Of a DNA stretch of 64,000 bases, positions 42,707 through 52,181 are shown one piece after another. The position numbers and the translations under genes were made by a program. The notes under the pieces are model-generated. The model searched no databases. It saw only the letters and a program-made list of their open reading frames with translations, and was not told the DNA's origin. Numbering within the stretch: position 1 is the first letter of the stretch; every line of letters starts with the position of its first letter. The stretch comes from Streptomyces cellulosae (GTDB lineage Bacteria > Actinomycetota > Actinomycetes > Streptomycetales > Streptomycetaceae). The DNA lies in assembly GCF_000721105.1 (NCBI RefSeq), contig NZ_JOEV01000014.1:1-64000 (forward strand), read 5' to 3'.

Positions 42707-44284
42707 ATGGACATTCCTCGCATGGGCGTACCCGAGCAGCTGGCCGAGCGCATGAACATGGCCGAGCAGCACGAATACCTGCGCGCCAGATTCTCGCGGC
42801 GCACGATGATCAGAGGTGGCGCCATCACGCTGGGCGCCGTCACCGGTGGCGCGTTCGTGCCGGGGGCGACCGCCCAGGCGGCCGTTCCGACGCGGACGGC
42901 CCCCAGCGCGGAGCCCGTCGACGGAGCGCTCGTCGCCCCCTTCGGCCGGCACCTCGCCTACGGCAACGACCCGCGCACCGAGATCACCGTCTCCTGGCAG
43001 GTCCCGGTCGCCGTCAAGAAGCCCTTCATCCGGATCGGCGCCCACCCCTGGGACCTCTCCCGCAAGATCGAGGCCGAGGTGCGCAGCCTGTACACCCCGG
43101 CCGGTGTCGGCGCCAGCGGCGACCACACCCAGTACTACCTGCACGCCAAGCTCACCCGCCTGCGCCCCGGTCAGACCTACTACTACGGCGTCGGCCACGC
43201 CGGCTTCGACCCGGCCGAGCCGCATCTGCTCGGCACCCTGGGCACCTTCACCACCGCCCCCGCCCACAAGACGCCGTTCACCTTCACGGCCTTCGGTGAC
43301 GAGGGCGTCAGCTACCACGCGCTGGGCAACAACAGCCTGCTTCTCGGCCAGAACCCGGCCTTCCACCTGCACGCGGGGGACATCGCCTACGGCGACCCGG
43401 CCGGCCAGGGCAAGAGCACGGACACCGGCTTCGACTCGCGGGTGTGGGACCAGTTCCTCGCCCAGACCGAGTCCGTCGCCAAGTCCGTCCCGTGGATGCC
43501 GGCCTACGGCAACCACGACATGGAGGCCTGGTACTCGCCCAACGGTTACGGCGGTGAGGAAGCCCGCTGGACCCTGCCGGACAACGGGCCGGACAAGAAG
43601 AACCTCCCCGGCGTCTACTCCTTCGTCCACGGCAACACGGCGGTGATCTCGCTCGACGCCAACGACATCTCCTTCGAGATCCCGGCCAACCTCGGCATCT
43701 CCGGCGGCACCCAGACCACCTGGCTGGAAGCCCAGCTCAAGAAGTACCGGGCGTCCGACGACATCGACTTCATTGTGATCTTCTTCCACCACTGCGCCTA
43801 CTGCACCTCCACCGCGCACGCCTCGGAGGGCGGTGTGCGCCAGGAGTGGGTGCCGCTGTTCGAGAAGTACACCGTGGACCTGGTGATCAACGGCCACAAC
43901 CACCAGTACGAGCGCACGGACGTCATCAAGGCGGGCGCCGTCACCAAGAAGCTCCCGATCGGCGGCACCGCGTACCCCGAGACCGACGGCGTGGTGTACG
44001 TGACGGCGGGCGCGGCCGGCCGCAGCCTGTACGCGTTCAGCGCCCCGCTGTCGTACGAGGGCCACGAGAACGACGTCGACTCCGTGGCCTCGTTCATCAA
44101 CACCAAGGACGGCAAGCAGAACGAGACCGTCACCTGGTCCCGGGTGCGCTACCTCGACTACTCCTTCCTGCGGGTGGACGTCACCCCGGCCGCCAGGGGC
44201 CGCACGGCCACGCTGACGGTGCGGGGCATCGCGGAGACCGGCGCGCAGGTCGACCACTTCACGGTGGCGCGCAGGGCCAAGTAG
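42707..44284 (+). CDS. Tat-exported purple-acid-phosphatase-like metallophosphoesterase
   Basis: A 525-residue secreted protein. The Tat signal is RFSRRTMIRGG and a hydrophobic stretch at about 30-57. An N-terminal fibronectin-like domain precedes a metallophosphatase domain with FTAFGDEG, HAGDIAYGDP, YGNHDME, FFHHCAYC and GHNHQYER, which together provide the two-metal site. The first motif reads FGDEG, as in purple acid phosphatases where it is GDxG. It should release phosphate from organic esters outside the cell. Start ATG at 42707; ATG codons at 42722 and 42752 are in frame. Confidence 0.88.
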   Translation: MDIPRMGVPEQLAERMNMAEQHEYLRARFSRRTMIRGGAITLGAVTGGAFVPGATAQAAVPTRTAPSAEPVDGALVAPFGRHLAYGNDPRTEITVSWQVPVAVKKPFIRIGAHPWDLSRKIEAEVRSLYTPAGVGASGDHTQYYLHAKLTRLRPGQTYYYGVGHAGFDPAEPHLLGTLGTFTTAPAHKTPFTFTAFGDEGVSYHALGNNSLLLGQNPAFHLHAGDIAYGDPAGQGKSTDTGFDSRVWDQFLAQTESVAKSVPWMPAYGNHDMEAWYSPNGYGGEEARWTLPDNGPDKKNLPGVYSFVHGNTAVISLDANDISFEIPANLGISGGTQTTWLEAQLKKYRASDDIDFIVIFFHHCAYCTSTAHASEGGVRQEWVPLFEKYTVDLVINGHNHQYERTDVIKAGAVTKKLPIGGTAYPETDGVVYVTAGAAGRSLYAFSAPLSYEGHENDVDSVASFINTKDGKQNETVTWSRVRYLDYSFLRVDVTPAARGRTATLTVRGIAETGAQVDHFTVARRAK

Positions 44285-44353
44285 GGCCCCGACGGAGGTA
44301 CGTGTGCCCGGAAGGCGGGGCGCACACCGGGCGGGCGGTCCTCACCGGAGGAT

Positions 44354-45235
44354 TCAAATCGTCTTGAGGATCGCCCGCTTGGCCACCGTGAACTCCTCGT
44401 CGGTGAGCACGCCCGAGCGGTGCAGTTCGCCCAGCTCGCGCAGCCGCCGCAGCACCGCGTCGTGATCGTCCTCGACGGCGGACGCGGGCGCGGGGAGCAC
44501 CGTGGTCCGGGCGGGCCGTACGTCCTTCGCCTGGATCGCCGGATGCGGCAGCCGGACCTGGACGGCCGCCGCGACCAGGGCCATCAGCGGGTCCCTGCGG
44601 AAGTTCCACAGCTCGACGGCGTTCGGGTCGTACTTCGGCGGGGCCTTGGTCGGGGCGTTCCTCACGGTGAAGCGGAGATGGCCGTTCTCCAGACCCGCCC
44701 CGGGGCACCACTCCACGGCGGTGATCTCGGCGAGCGCGAGGGTACGGGCGCCGGCGGCGGCCTTGGCGTCCTCCGTCTTCCAGTTCCACTCCAGCCGGAC
44801 CTGTTCGCCGTCGAAGCTCGCCGTGCCGTCCCCGGCGGAGACCGAGATCGGCACGGCCGGGCCCGGCAGCAGATACGCGTCCACCGGGTCGGCCGGAACC
44901 TGGTCCAGGAGCAGCGCGCTGCGCACCTCGTCCACGAAGTACTCGGCGACGCCGTAGCGGTCGGACTCGACGACCAGCTGGTACGGGTCGTGCGGCTCGG
45001 TGAGCCGGCCGCCGGTGGCCAGCAGCAGCGGGTCGGCGCCGTCCCGCAGCCGCAGCCTGAGCCGCCCGGTCCTCTTGCCCTGTTCGAAGGAGATGCCCGC
45101 CAACGCGCCCAGGGGAACGACGAGTTCACCGAGGGTCTTGCGGAGCAGGCTGACGTTCTTGTCCCGTCCGGGAGTCAGCCTCAGGGCATCGCCGTCGAAC
45201 GCCCAAGTGCCGTCCTTCTGGAGGATTTCCGCCAT
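44354..45235 (-). CDS. DUF4429 and SHOCT domain protein
   Basis: A 293-residue protein with two DUF4429 modules (ILQKDGTWAFDGDALRLTPGR and GDGTASFDGEQVRLEWNW) and a C-terminal SHOCT oligomerisation motif (RLRELGELHRSGVLTDEEFTVAKRAIL). DUF4429 is a PH-like fold of unknown role. There is no signal or membrane helix. The start at 45233-45235 is divergent from the hexosaminidase gene with a 69-bp gap holding the DasR-like site, so both genes might respond to it. Confidence 0.85.
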   Translation of the reverse strand: MAEILQKDGTWAFDGDALRLTPGRDKNVSLLRKTLGELVVPLGALAGISFEQGKRTGRLRLRLRDGADPLLLATGGRLTEPHDPYQLVVESDRYGVAEYFVDEVRSALLLDQVPADPVDAYLLPGPAVPISVSAGDGTASFDGEQVRLEWNWKTEDAKAAAGARTLALAEITAVEWCPGAGLENGHLRFTVRNAPTKAPPKYDPNAVELWNFRRDPLMALVAAAVQVRLPHPAIQAKDVRPARTTVLPAPASAVEDDHDAVLRRLRELGELHRSGVLTDEEFTVAKRAILKTI

Positions 45236-45266
45236 GAGGGGATTGTTTCACCGGTTCCGAGGCAGG

Positions 45267-45282
45267 ATTGGTCCATACCTAT
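45267..45282. promoter_or_regulatory. DasR-responsive-element-like site
   Basis: ATTGGTCCATACCTAT resembles the dre consensus A(C/G)TGGTCTAGACCA(C/G)T, with a conserved TGGTC left half and a weaker ACC right half. It lies 22 bp before the hexosaminidase GTG. DasR represses amino-sugar genes until glucosamine-6-phosphate accumulates. Confidence 0.65.
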
Positions 45283-45304
45283 CGAATGCAGGGAGGGATC
45301 GCTG

Positions 45305-46894
45305 GTGGGACAGCACCACAGAACGACCCGTCTTCTCGGTTCGCTGCTGCTCGTCGCGACGGCGGGCACCTTCTCCGTCGCCGCGGCACCGGCCGCCGGG
45401 ACACCGGCCACCACCCCACTCGACCGAGTGGTTCCGGCGCCCGCCTCGGTCACGCCCGGGGGACCGCCGTACCGCATCACCCACGACACACACATCCGCG
45501 TCGACGACTCCCCCGAGGCGCGCGAGATCGGCGCCTACCTGGCTCAGCTGCTGCGCCCCTCCACCGGCTACCGCCTCCCCGTCACCACCCACGGCCGCGG
45601 CGGTATCCGACTGCGCCTGGCCAAGGGCCCGTTCGGCGCCGAGGGGTACCGCCTCGACAGCGGCGCCAAGGGTGTGACCATCACCGCCGCCCAGCCCGCC
45701 GGGCTCTTCCACGGCGTCCAGACCCTGCGCCAGCTCCTGCCCGCGGCCGTCGAGGAGGACTCCGTGCAGCGCGGCCCCTGGCTGGTCGCGGGCGGCACCG
45801 TCCGGGACCGGCCGCGCTACGGCTGGCGCGGCGCGATGCTCGACGTCTCCCGGCACTTCTTCACCGTCGACCAGGTCAAGCGCACCATCGACCAACTCGC
45901 CCTCTACAAGGTCAACAAGCTGCACCTGCACCTCAGCGACGACCAGGGCTGGCGCATAGCCGTCGACTCCTGGCCGCGCCTGACCACCCACGGCGGCTCC
46001 ACCGAGGTCGGCGGCGGCCCCGGCGGCTTCTACACGAAGGCCGACTACCAGGAGATCGTCCGGTACGCGTCCTCCCGCTACCTGGAGGTCGTCCCGGAAA
46101 TCGACATGCCGGGCCACACCAACGCGGCCCTCGCCTCCTACGCCGACCTGAACTGCGACGGCGTCGCGCCCCCGCTCTACACCGGCACCGAGGTCGGCTT
46201 CAGCTCGCTGTGCGTGTCCAAGGAGATCACGTACGACTTCGTGGACGACGTCATCCGGGAGCTGGCCGCCCTCACCCCCGGCCGCTACCTGCACATCGGC
46301 GGCGACGAGGCGAACTCCACGAGCCACGAGGACTACGTCAAGTTCATGGACCGGGTGCAGCCCATCGTCGCCGAGTACGGCAAGACGGTGATCGGCTGGC
46401 ACCAGCTGACCGGCGCGACCCCGGCCAAGGGCGCGCTCGCCCAGTACTGGGGCCTCGACTCCGACAGCGCCGAGGAGAAGGCTCAGGTCGCCAAGGCCGC
46501 GCAGAACGGCACCGGGCTGATCCTCTCGCCCGCCGACCGGATCTACCTCGACATGAAGTACGACGAGGACACGCCCCTGGGGCTGTCCTGGGCGGGCTAC
46601 GTCGACGTGAGGCGGGCCTACGACTGGGACCCGGGCGCCTATCTGCCGGGGGCGCCCGCGTCGGCCGTACAGGGTGTCGAGGCGCCGCTGTGGACCGAGA
46701 CGCTCGCGACGAGCGCGGACCTCGAGTACATGGCCTTCCCGCGCCTCGCGGGGGCGGCCGAGCTCGGCTGGTCGCCGCCGGCCACGCACGACTGGGACGC
46801 CTACAAGGTGCGGCTCGCGGCGCAGGGGCCGCGGTGGGACGCGCTCGGCATCGGGTACCACCGGGCACCGGAAGTCCCTTGGCACGCACGGTAG
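45305..46894 (+). CDS. Secreted GH20 beta-N-acetylhexosaminidase
   Basis: A 529-residue exported enzyme that removes terminal GlcNAc from chitin fragments or wall glycans. The signal peptide ends near residue 30. The N-terminal GH20b-like domain precedes the catalytic TIM barrel with KLHLHLSDDQGWRI, and the catalytic Asp-Glu pair in IGGDEANS; the later W-rich GVEAPLWTETL is also typical. The GTG at 45305 follows GGAGGG. The DasR-like site upstream and the nearby glmS fit amino-sugar metabolism. The gene ends in a short repeat/terminator region. Confidence 0.92.
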   Translation: MGQHHRTTRLLGSLLLVATAGTFSVAAAPAAGTPATTPLDRVVPAPASVTPGGPPYRITHDTHIRVDDSPEAREIGAYLAQLLRPSTGYRLPVTTHGRGGIRLRLAKGPFGAEGYRLDSGAKGVTITAAQPAGLFHGVQTLRQLLPAAVEEDSVQRGPWLVAGGTVRDRPRYGWRGAMLDVSRHFFTVDQVKRTIDQLALYKVNKLHLHLSDDQGWRIAVDSWPRLTTHGGSTEVGGGPGGFYTKADYQEIVRYASSRYLEVVPEIDMPGHTNAALASYADLNCDGVAPPLYTGTEVGFSSLCVSKEITYDFVDDVIRELAALTPGRYLHIGGDEANSTSHEDYVKFMDRVQPIVAEYGKTVIGWHQLTGATPAKGALAQYWGLDSDSAEEKAQVAKAAQNGTGLILSPADRIYLDMKYDEDTPLGLSWAGYVDVRRAYDWDPGAYLPGAPASAVQGVEAPLWTETLATSADLEYMAFPRLAGAAELGWSPPATHDWDAYKVRLAAQGPRWDALGIGYHRAPEVPWHAR

Positions 46895-46980
46895 TCCGGC
46901 CACCTGAACGGACGGGCACCCCGGCGGGGCGTACTCCGGGCACCTGAACGGAAGGGCACCCCGGAGGACCGTACTCCGGG
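46891..46980. repeat. Two and a part copies of a 40-bp repeat after the hexosaminidase stop
   Basis: Units start at the stop codon region (GGTAGTCCGG... then GTACTCCGGG...) and share CACCTGAACGG and GGGCACCCCGG. The third, partial copy closes the hairpin at 46954-46986. Confidence 0.82.
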
Positions 46981-46986
46981 GTGCCC
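46954..46986. terminator. Bidirectional terminator between hexosaminidase and desD
   Basis: A perfect 13-bp stem (GGGCACCCCGGAG with complement) and 7-base loop lie between the convergent genes. One arm comes from the repeat unit described above. Confidence 0.85.
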
Positions 46987-47003
46987 GTCCGTCGGTCGGT
47001 GGC

Positions 47004-48773
47004 CTACAGTCCCGCGATGGGGTTCCGCAGGTTCCCGACCAGCTGGAGCGCGCCGGACGGGTCCGCCAGGTCCACCATCTGCTTGTTGTCGCGCAGCTGG
47101 AGCCGGTTGAGGCAGGACAGCGCGAACTCGGGGGCGAACATGTCGTACTGCTCGAACTTGTCGCCGAGTTCGGGCACCGACCGCTGGTAGTCGCGGGTGA
47201 CCTCGGCGACCGTGCGCCAGAAGTCCTCCTCCTCCAGGATCCCCTCGGTGGCGAGGTTCGCGGCGAGGAAGCGGAAGAAGCAGTCGAAGACGTCGGTGAA
47301 GACGGACAGGAGCTTCTTGTCGTCCGGGACCTCGACGCGCAGCCGCTCCACCGTCGGCGGCAGCACCGCGTCCGGGTCCATGACGGCGATCTCCTCGGCG
47401 ATGTCCTTGTAGATCGCGCGCTGCACCACGCCGTCCTTCAGGACCAGGATGACGTTCTCGCCGTGCGGCATGTAGACCAGGTCGTAGGCGTAGAAGCTGT
47501 GCAGCAGCGGGGTGTAGTAGGCCCGCAGGTAGCGGCGCAGCCACTCCTTCGGGGGCAGCCCGGACCGCTCGATCAGGGCGCCCGCGAAGGAGGCGCCCTC
47601 GTGGTCCACGTGCACGAGGGAGGCCATCGTGGCGAGGGACTCGCCGTCCTGGAGGGACGGGACCGGGCTCTCCCGCCACAGCGCGGCCAGCATCTTGCGG
47701 TACGGCGAGTAGCGGTCGGTCGCCTGCTCGTACTCCAGGTGCCGGTAGCCCACGGCCGCCCGCTCCCGGATGATCGTGAGGCCTGTCGACTTCAGCACCG
47801 GGTCGCCCTCGATCAGCTGGGCGAGCCAGTCGTTGATCGCCGGAGTCGCCTCCATGTACGCGGCCGAAAGCCCGCGCATGAAGCCCATGTTGAGCACGGA
47901 CAGGGCCGTCTTCACATAGTGCTTCTCGGGGTGCGACCGGTTGAAGAAGGTCCGGATGGACTGCTGGGCCAGGTACTCGTCGTCGCCCTCGCCCAGACAG
48001 ACGAGGTGGCCGCGCGCGACCTCGGCGGCGAAGGTGACGGTGAGCTTGTTCCACCACTGCCAGGGGTGGACGGGGATCAGGAGGTAGTCGGCGGGGTCCA
48101 GGCCCCGGTCGGTGAGCTGCCGGTCGAACCGCTCGACCGTCTCCTCACCCAGTTCGTCCCGTACGAAGGACTCGTACTCGATCCCGACGCCCGCCGTGAA
48201 CGCGGCCCGCGAGCGGTGCGCCGCCAGCCACACCAGACGGACCGGGCTCGCGGTCTCGGGGGCGTACGAGAGGTACTCGTGGATCCCGAAGCCGAGCCGT
48301 CCGTTGTTGGCGACGAAGCAGGGGTGGCCCTCGGTCATGCCGGTCTCGATGTCCTGGAAACCGGATCGTGCCAGCTCGGCGACAGGGATCTGGGGTTTGG
48401 TGAGCTTGTAGCAGGTGCCGGAGAGGGTGGAGGAGATCTCCTCCAGGTACACCGGCAGGATCTCGTCGCTCAGGCCCAGCGCGTTCCTCAGCTCGATGAA
48501 GAAGTCCAGGGCGTCGACCGGGAGGTCCTCGCCGTCGCGGGTACGGGTGATCGACTCGGCGTCCACCTGCCAGTGGTCGAGCGCCCGGCGGGTGGCGCGG
48601 AAGCGGTAGCGGGTGAGGCCGTCGTCGCTGCGGACGACGTACCGCCCGTCGGCTTCCTCCGGTGTGATCAGCCGCTCGTGCGCGAACTCCGCGAGGGCCT
48701 TGCGCACGAGGAGACGGTTGGCCTTCTCCCAGCGCTCGGGGGAGAGGTGGGACACGGCGTCGGCGAGGGTCAT
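47004..48773 (-). CDS. desD: Desferrioxamine synthetase DesD (NIS synthetase)
   Basis: A 589-residue IucA/IucC-family NRPS-independent siderophore synthetase. With ATP it joins three N-hydroxy-N-succinylcadaverine units and closes the ring of desferrioxamine E. Family stretches are TEGHPCFVANNGRLGFG, IPVHPWQWWN, HYVKTALSVLNMGFMRGL and HGENVILVLKDG. The ATG at 48771-48773 overlaps the desC stop by 4 bp. Last gene of the iron-regulated desABCD operon. Confidence 0.97.
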   Translation of the reverse strand: MTLADAVSHLSPERWEKANRLLVRKALAEFAHERLITPEEADGRYVVRSDDGLTRYRFRATRRALDHWQVDAESITRTRDGEDLPVDALDFFIELRNALGLSDEILPVYLEEISSTLSGTCYKLTKPQIPVAELARSGFQDIETGMTEGHPCFVANNGRLGFGIHEYLSYAPETASPVRLVWLAAHRSRAAFTAGVGIEYESFVRDELGEETVERFDRQLTDRGLDPADYLLIPVHPWQWWNKLTVTFAAEVARGHLVCLGEGDDEYLAQQSIRTFFNRSHPEKHYVKTALSVLNMGFMRGLSAAYMEATPAINDWLAQLIEGDPVLKSTGLTIIRERAAVGYRHLEYEQATDRYSPYRKMLAALWRESPVPSLQDGESLATMASLVHVDHEGASFAGALIERSGLPPKEWLRRYLRAYYTPLLHSFYAYDLVYMPHGENVILVLKDGVVQRAIYKDIAEEIAVMDPDAVLPPTVERLRVEVPDDKKLLSVFTDVFDCFFRFLAANLATEGILEEEDFWRTVAEVTRDYQRSVPELGDKFEQYDMFAPEFALSCLNRLQLRDNKQMVDLADPSGALQLVGNLRNPIAGL

Positions 48774-49300
48774 GCGGACACCGCCGTGGCCGCCGCGAAC
48801 TGTTCCCGGGTGCAGAAGCTCAGCAACGCCTTCTTCTCCGGCTTCTGTATCTCCCGCTCGGGCACGAACCCGACGGCCTCGTTCAGGGCGTGCACGGCCT
48901 TGTTGGACACGTCCGGCTCGACGACCACGCGCTCCGCCGCCGGGTCCTCGAAGAGGTGCGCCATCACAGCCGTGATCACCGCCCGGGTGAAGCCGTGCAC
49001 GGGCCGGTCGGTGGGGGCGACCAGGAAGTGCATGCCGATGTCGCCGGGCCGGGGCTCGTAGAGACCGACCAGTTCGCGGTGGGCGGGGTCGTACTTCTCC
49101 ATCAGGAACGCGGGAGCCCCGTCGTGCAGGCCGAGCAGGGCGTGGTGGTGCTCGTCGGCGGCGATCTCCATGTACGCCCGCTCGACGTCCTCCAGCCTGG
49201 CGTCCCGCATCATCCAGAAGGCCGCCTTGGGGTGCGTGACCCAGGAGTGCAGGAGCTCGGCGTCGCTCAGGGGGTCGAGGGGGCGGAACGTGAAGGTCAT
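48770..49300 (-). CDS. desC: Acyl-CoA-dependent N-acyltransferase DesC
   Basis: A 176-residue GNAT-fold enzyme that transfers succinyl or acetyl groups to N-hydroxycadaverine. It matches the IucB-like acyltransferase group ([16 protein letters not shown] near the start, [17 protein letters not shown] in the middle, [13 protein letters not shown] toward the end). Start and stop overlap desB and desD by 4 bp each, so translation of the operon is coupled. Normal length for DesC. Confidence 0.95.
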   Translation of the reverse strand: MTFTFRPLDPLSDAELLHSWVTHPKAAFWMMRDARLEDVERAYMEIAADEHHHALLGLHDGAPAFLMEKYDPAHRELVGLYEPRPGDIGMHFLVAPTDRPVHGFTRAVITAVMAHLFEDPAAERVVVEPDVSNKAVHALNEAVGFVPEREIQKPEKKALLSFCTREQFAAATAVSA

Positions 49301-50580
49301 ATGGCGAACTCCTGGAACGCGATGGACTTCTCGACCGGGTAGTACTCCGTGCCGAGCAGCTCACGGATGATGCAGCTGTTGCGGTACGCACCCATGCCCA
49401 GGTCGGGGCTGGTGATGCTGTGGGTGTGGACGCCGGCGTTCTGCAGGAAGACGCCCCGGCCGGTGACGTCGACGGCGTAGTTGCGCGCGACGTCGAAGTT
49501 GCCCCGCGCGTCGTAGCGCAGGCGGCTCTTGACGGGCCTGAGGAACTCCGGCTCGGCGTACTGGTAGCCGGTGGCCAGGATCAGGCCCTGGGACTCGATC
49601 TCGTAGTCCTTGCCCTGCTCCTCCTGGCGGAAGGAGAGGGTGTACGTGCCGTTGTCGTACCGGGCGCCGGTGAGGGCGGAGTTGGTCAGCAGCCGCGTGG
49701 GCACCGGGCCGCCGAGGTTCTTCTGGTACAGCAGGTCGAAGATCTCGTTGATCAGGTCGCCGTCGATGCCCTTGAACAGGCCCTTCTGCTCGGCCGTGAG
49801 GCGGTAGCGGGTCTGCTCCGGGAGCGCGTGGAAGTAGTCGACGTACTCCGGGCTCGTCATCTCCAGCGTGAGTTTCGTGTACTCCAGCGGGAAGAAGCGC
49901 GGGGAGCGGGTGACCCAGTTCAGCCGGTAGCCGTGGACGTCGATCTCGCCGAGCAGGTCGTGGTAGATCTCGGCGGCGGACTGGCCGGAGCCCACCAGCG
50001 TGATCGACTCCTTGCGCTGGAGCTCGGCTCGGTGCTCCAGGTAGCGGGAGTTGTGGAGGAAGTCGCCGCCCAGGCCCTGGCAGGCCTCGGGGATGTGGGG
50101 CGGGGTGCCGGTGCCGAGGACCAGGTGGCGGGCGCGGAACTCGTCGCCGGCGGCGGTCCGCACGACGTAGACCTCGGCCCCTTCGTCGTACGTGACCTCG
50201 GTGACCGTCGTGCCGAAGCGGACGCTGCTCAGCTTGTTCGCGGCCCAGCGGCAGTAGTCGTCGTACTCGACCCGCAGGGGGTAGAAGTTCTCGCGGATGT
50301 AGAACGAGTACAGCCGGCCCTTCTCCTTCAGGTAGTTGAGGAAGGAGTACGGCGAGGTCGGGTCGGCGAGGGTGACCAGGTCCGACATGAACGGGGTCTG
50401 GAGGTGGGCGCCGTCCAGGAACATGCCGGCGTGCCACTCGAAGTCTGGCTTCGACTCCAGGAAGACACCGTCGAGTTCGGCGATGGGCTCGGTGAGGCAG
50501 GCCAGGCCGAGGTTGAAGGGGCCGAGCCCGATCCCCACGAAGTCATGGGTTCTGGTCGGGTTTTCAGGACGCGCGGTCAA
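49297..50580 (-). CDS. desB: Cadaverine N-hydroxylase DesB
   Basis: A 427-residue FAD/NADPH-dependent N-hydroxylating monooxygenase of the lysine/ornithine hydroxylase family, converting cadaverine to N-hydroxycadaverine. The FAD motif is [12 protein letters not shown] near residue 16, the NADPH motif [10 protein letters not shown], and the C-terminal ATGYQYAEP. The TTG at 50578-50580 has GGGAG six bases upstream and overlaps the desA end by 17 bp; an ATG start is not available nearby. Confidence 0.95.
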   Translation of the reverse strand: MTARPENPTRTHDFVGIGLGPFNLGLACLTEPIAELDGVFLESKPDFEWHAGMFLDGAHLQTPFMSDLVTLADPTSPYSFLNYLKEKGRLYSFYIRENFYPLRVEYDDYCRWAANKLSSVRFGTTVTEVTYDEGAEVYVVRTAAGDEFRARHLVLGTGTPPHIPEACQGLGGDFLHNSRYLEHRAELQRKESITLVGSGQSAAEIYHDLLGEIDVHGYRLNWVTRSPRFFPLEYTKLTLEMTSPEYVDYFHALPEQTRYRLTAEQKGLFKGIDGDLINEIFDLLYQKNLGGPVPTRLLTNSALTGARYDNGTYTLSFRQEEQGKDYEIESQGLILATGYQYAEPEFLRPVKSRLRYDARGNFDVARNYAVDVTGRGVFLQNAGVHTHSITSPDLGMGAYRNSCIIRELLGTEYYPVEKSIAFQEFAI

Positions 50581-52006
50581 GGGACTCTCCCAGGTACTGC
50601 TCGGCGTGGCCGGCGATCAGGTCGAGGACGGCGGCGATGTCGTCGACCGTCGTCTCGGGGTTGAGCAGGGTGAACTTCAGGTAGTGCCGGCCGTCGACCT
50701 TGGTGCCCGCGACGATCGCGTCCCCGGAGGCGAACAGGGCCTTGCGGGCGTACAGGTTGGCGCGGTCGATGTCGGCGGGGTCGGTGACGGCGGCCGGGAT
50801 GTGGCGGAAGACGAGGGTGGACAGGGCCGGCTCGACGACGACGTCGAAGCGGGGGTCGGCCGCCAGCAGTTCCCAGCCCTGGACCGCCAGCTCGCAGACC
50901 TCGTCGAAGAGCTGTCCGATGCCGTCGGCGCCCATCACCCGCAGGGTCATCCACAGTTTGAGGGCGTCGAAGCGGCGGGTGGTCTGGAGGGACTTGTCGA
51001 CCTGGTTGGGGATGCGCTCCTGCACCATCCGGCGCGGGTTGAGGTACTCCGCGTGGTAGGTGGCGTGGCGCAGGGTGGCCGCGTCCTTGACCAGCACCGC
51101 GGACGAACTCACCGGCTGGAAGAAGGACTTGTGGTAGTCGACGGTGACCGAGTCGGCCCGCTCGATGCCGTCGATGCGGTCCCGGTGCTTCACGGAGGCG
51201 AGCAGCCCGCAGCCGTAGGCGGCGTCGACGTGCATCCACACGCCGTACTGGGCACACAACTCGGCGATCTCGGGCAGCGGGTCGATGGAGCCGAAGTCGG
51301 TGGTGCCGGCGGTCGCGACGACCGCCATGGGAACCAGGCCGTCCTGCTTGCAGCGCTCCAGCTCGTGGGCGAGCGCGACGGTCTGCATACGCTTGTCGGC
51401 GCCGACGGGGACCGACACGACGGCGTCCTGGTCAAGGCCCAGCAGTTTCGCGGACTTCTTCACGCTGAAGTGGCTGACCTCGGAGGCGAAGACGCGCAGT
51501 TTGGCGAGTTCGTCGCTCTTGGCCTCCTCGCGGGCCAGCAGCAGCGCCTGCAGGTTGGACTGGGTGCCGCCGGAGGTGAACACACCGTCGGCGTTCTCGC
51601 CGAGGCCGATGCGGCCCGCGGTCCAGTCGATGAGCCTGCGTTCGATGAGCGTGCCGCCCGCCGACTGGTCCCAGGTGTCCAGTGAGGAGTTGACCGCGGA
51701 GAGGATCGCCTCGCCGAGTACGGCCGGGATGACGACCGGGCAGTTGAGGTGGGCGAGGTAGCGGGGGTGGTGGAAGTAGACCGCGTCCCGGAGGTAGACG
51801 TCCTCCAGTTCGTCGAGCACCGCCGCCGTGTCGTGCAGCGGCCGGTCGAGGTCGATCTCGTCGATGCGCGGGGAGAGGGCGTCGACGGAGACTCCGGTGA
51901 ACGGACGGGTCGTGGTGGCGAGTTTGGCCGCCACCCGCTCGATTCCTTCGGTCACGGAGCGTCGGTAGTGCTCCGCGGTCGTGTCGTTGAGCAGGTGCGA
52001 GCGCAT
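50564..52006 (-). CDS. desA: Lysine decarboxylase DesA
   Basis: A 480-residue PLP-dependent decarboxylase of the group II type (glutamate/aromatic amino-acid decarboxylase fold) that makes cadaverine from lysine, the first step of desferrioxamine synthesis. The PLP lysine is in [10 protein letters not shown] and the phosphate-binding region in [22 protein letters not shown] carries the pyridine-binding Asp. The ATG at 52004-52006 has GGAGG upstream. The iron box 64 bp upstream controls the operon. Confidence 0.97.
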   Translation of the reverse strand: MRSHLLNDTTAEHYRRSVTEGIERVAAKLATTTRPFTGVSVDALSPRIDEIDLDRPLHDTAAVLDELEDVYLRDAVYFHHPRYLAHLNCPVVIPAVLGEAILSAVNSSLDTWDQSAGGTLIERRLIDWTAGRIGLGENADGVFTSGGTQSNLQALLLAREEAKSDELAKLRVFASEVSHFSVKKSAKLLGLDQDAVVSVPVGADKRMQTVALAHELERCKQDGLVPMAVVATAGTTDFGSIDPLPEIAELCAQYGVWMHVDAAYGCGLLASVKHRDRIDGIERADSVTVDYHKSFFQPVSSSAVLVKDAATLRHATYHAEYLNPRRMVQERIPNQVDKSLQTTRRFDALKLWMTLRVMGADGIGQLFDEVCELAVQGWELLAADPRFDVVVEPALSTLVFRHIPAAVTDPADIDRANLYARKALFASGDAIVAGTKVDGRHYLKFTLLNPETTVDDIAAVLDLIAGHAEQYLGESLDRAS

Positions 52007-52069
52007 GTGCGGTCCTCCGGTGGGGACAGTCCGTGGGGCGGGGGAGCGGGGCGGAGCCTCGGCTTCAAC

Positions 52070-52088
52070 TTAGGTTAGCCTAACCTAA
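52070..52088. promoter_or_regulatory. Iron box (DmdR1-type operator) before desA
   Basis: TTAGGTTAGCCTAACCTAA is a perfect 19-bp palindrome matching the DmdR/DtxR iron-box consensus. It should silence desABCD when iron is sufficient. Confidence 0.93.
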
Positions 52089-52181
52089 TTAATGGGAACG
52101 AAACCCTGCCTCCACCGTGACCGCCGTCACTCTCAACTCCTGCCTGCGGTAGGCGAGTTGAAGGCGGCGAGCGGGGTGGTG

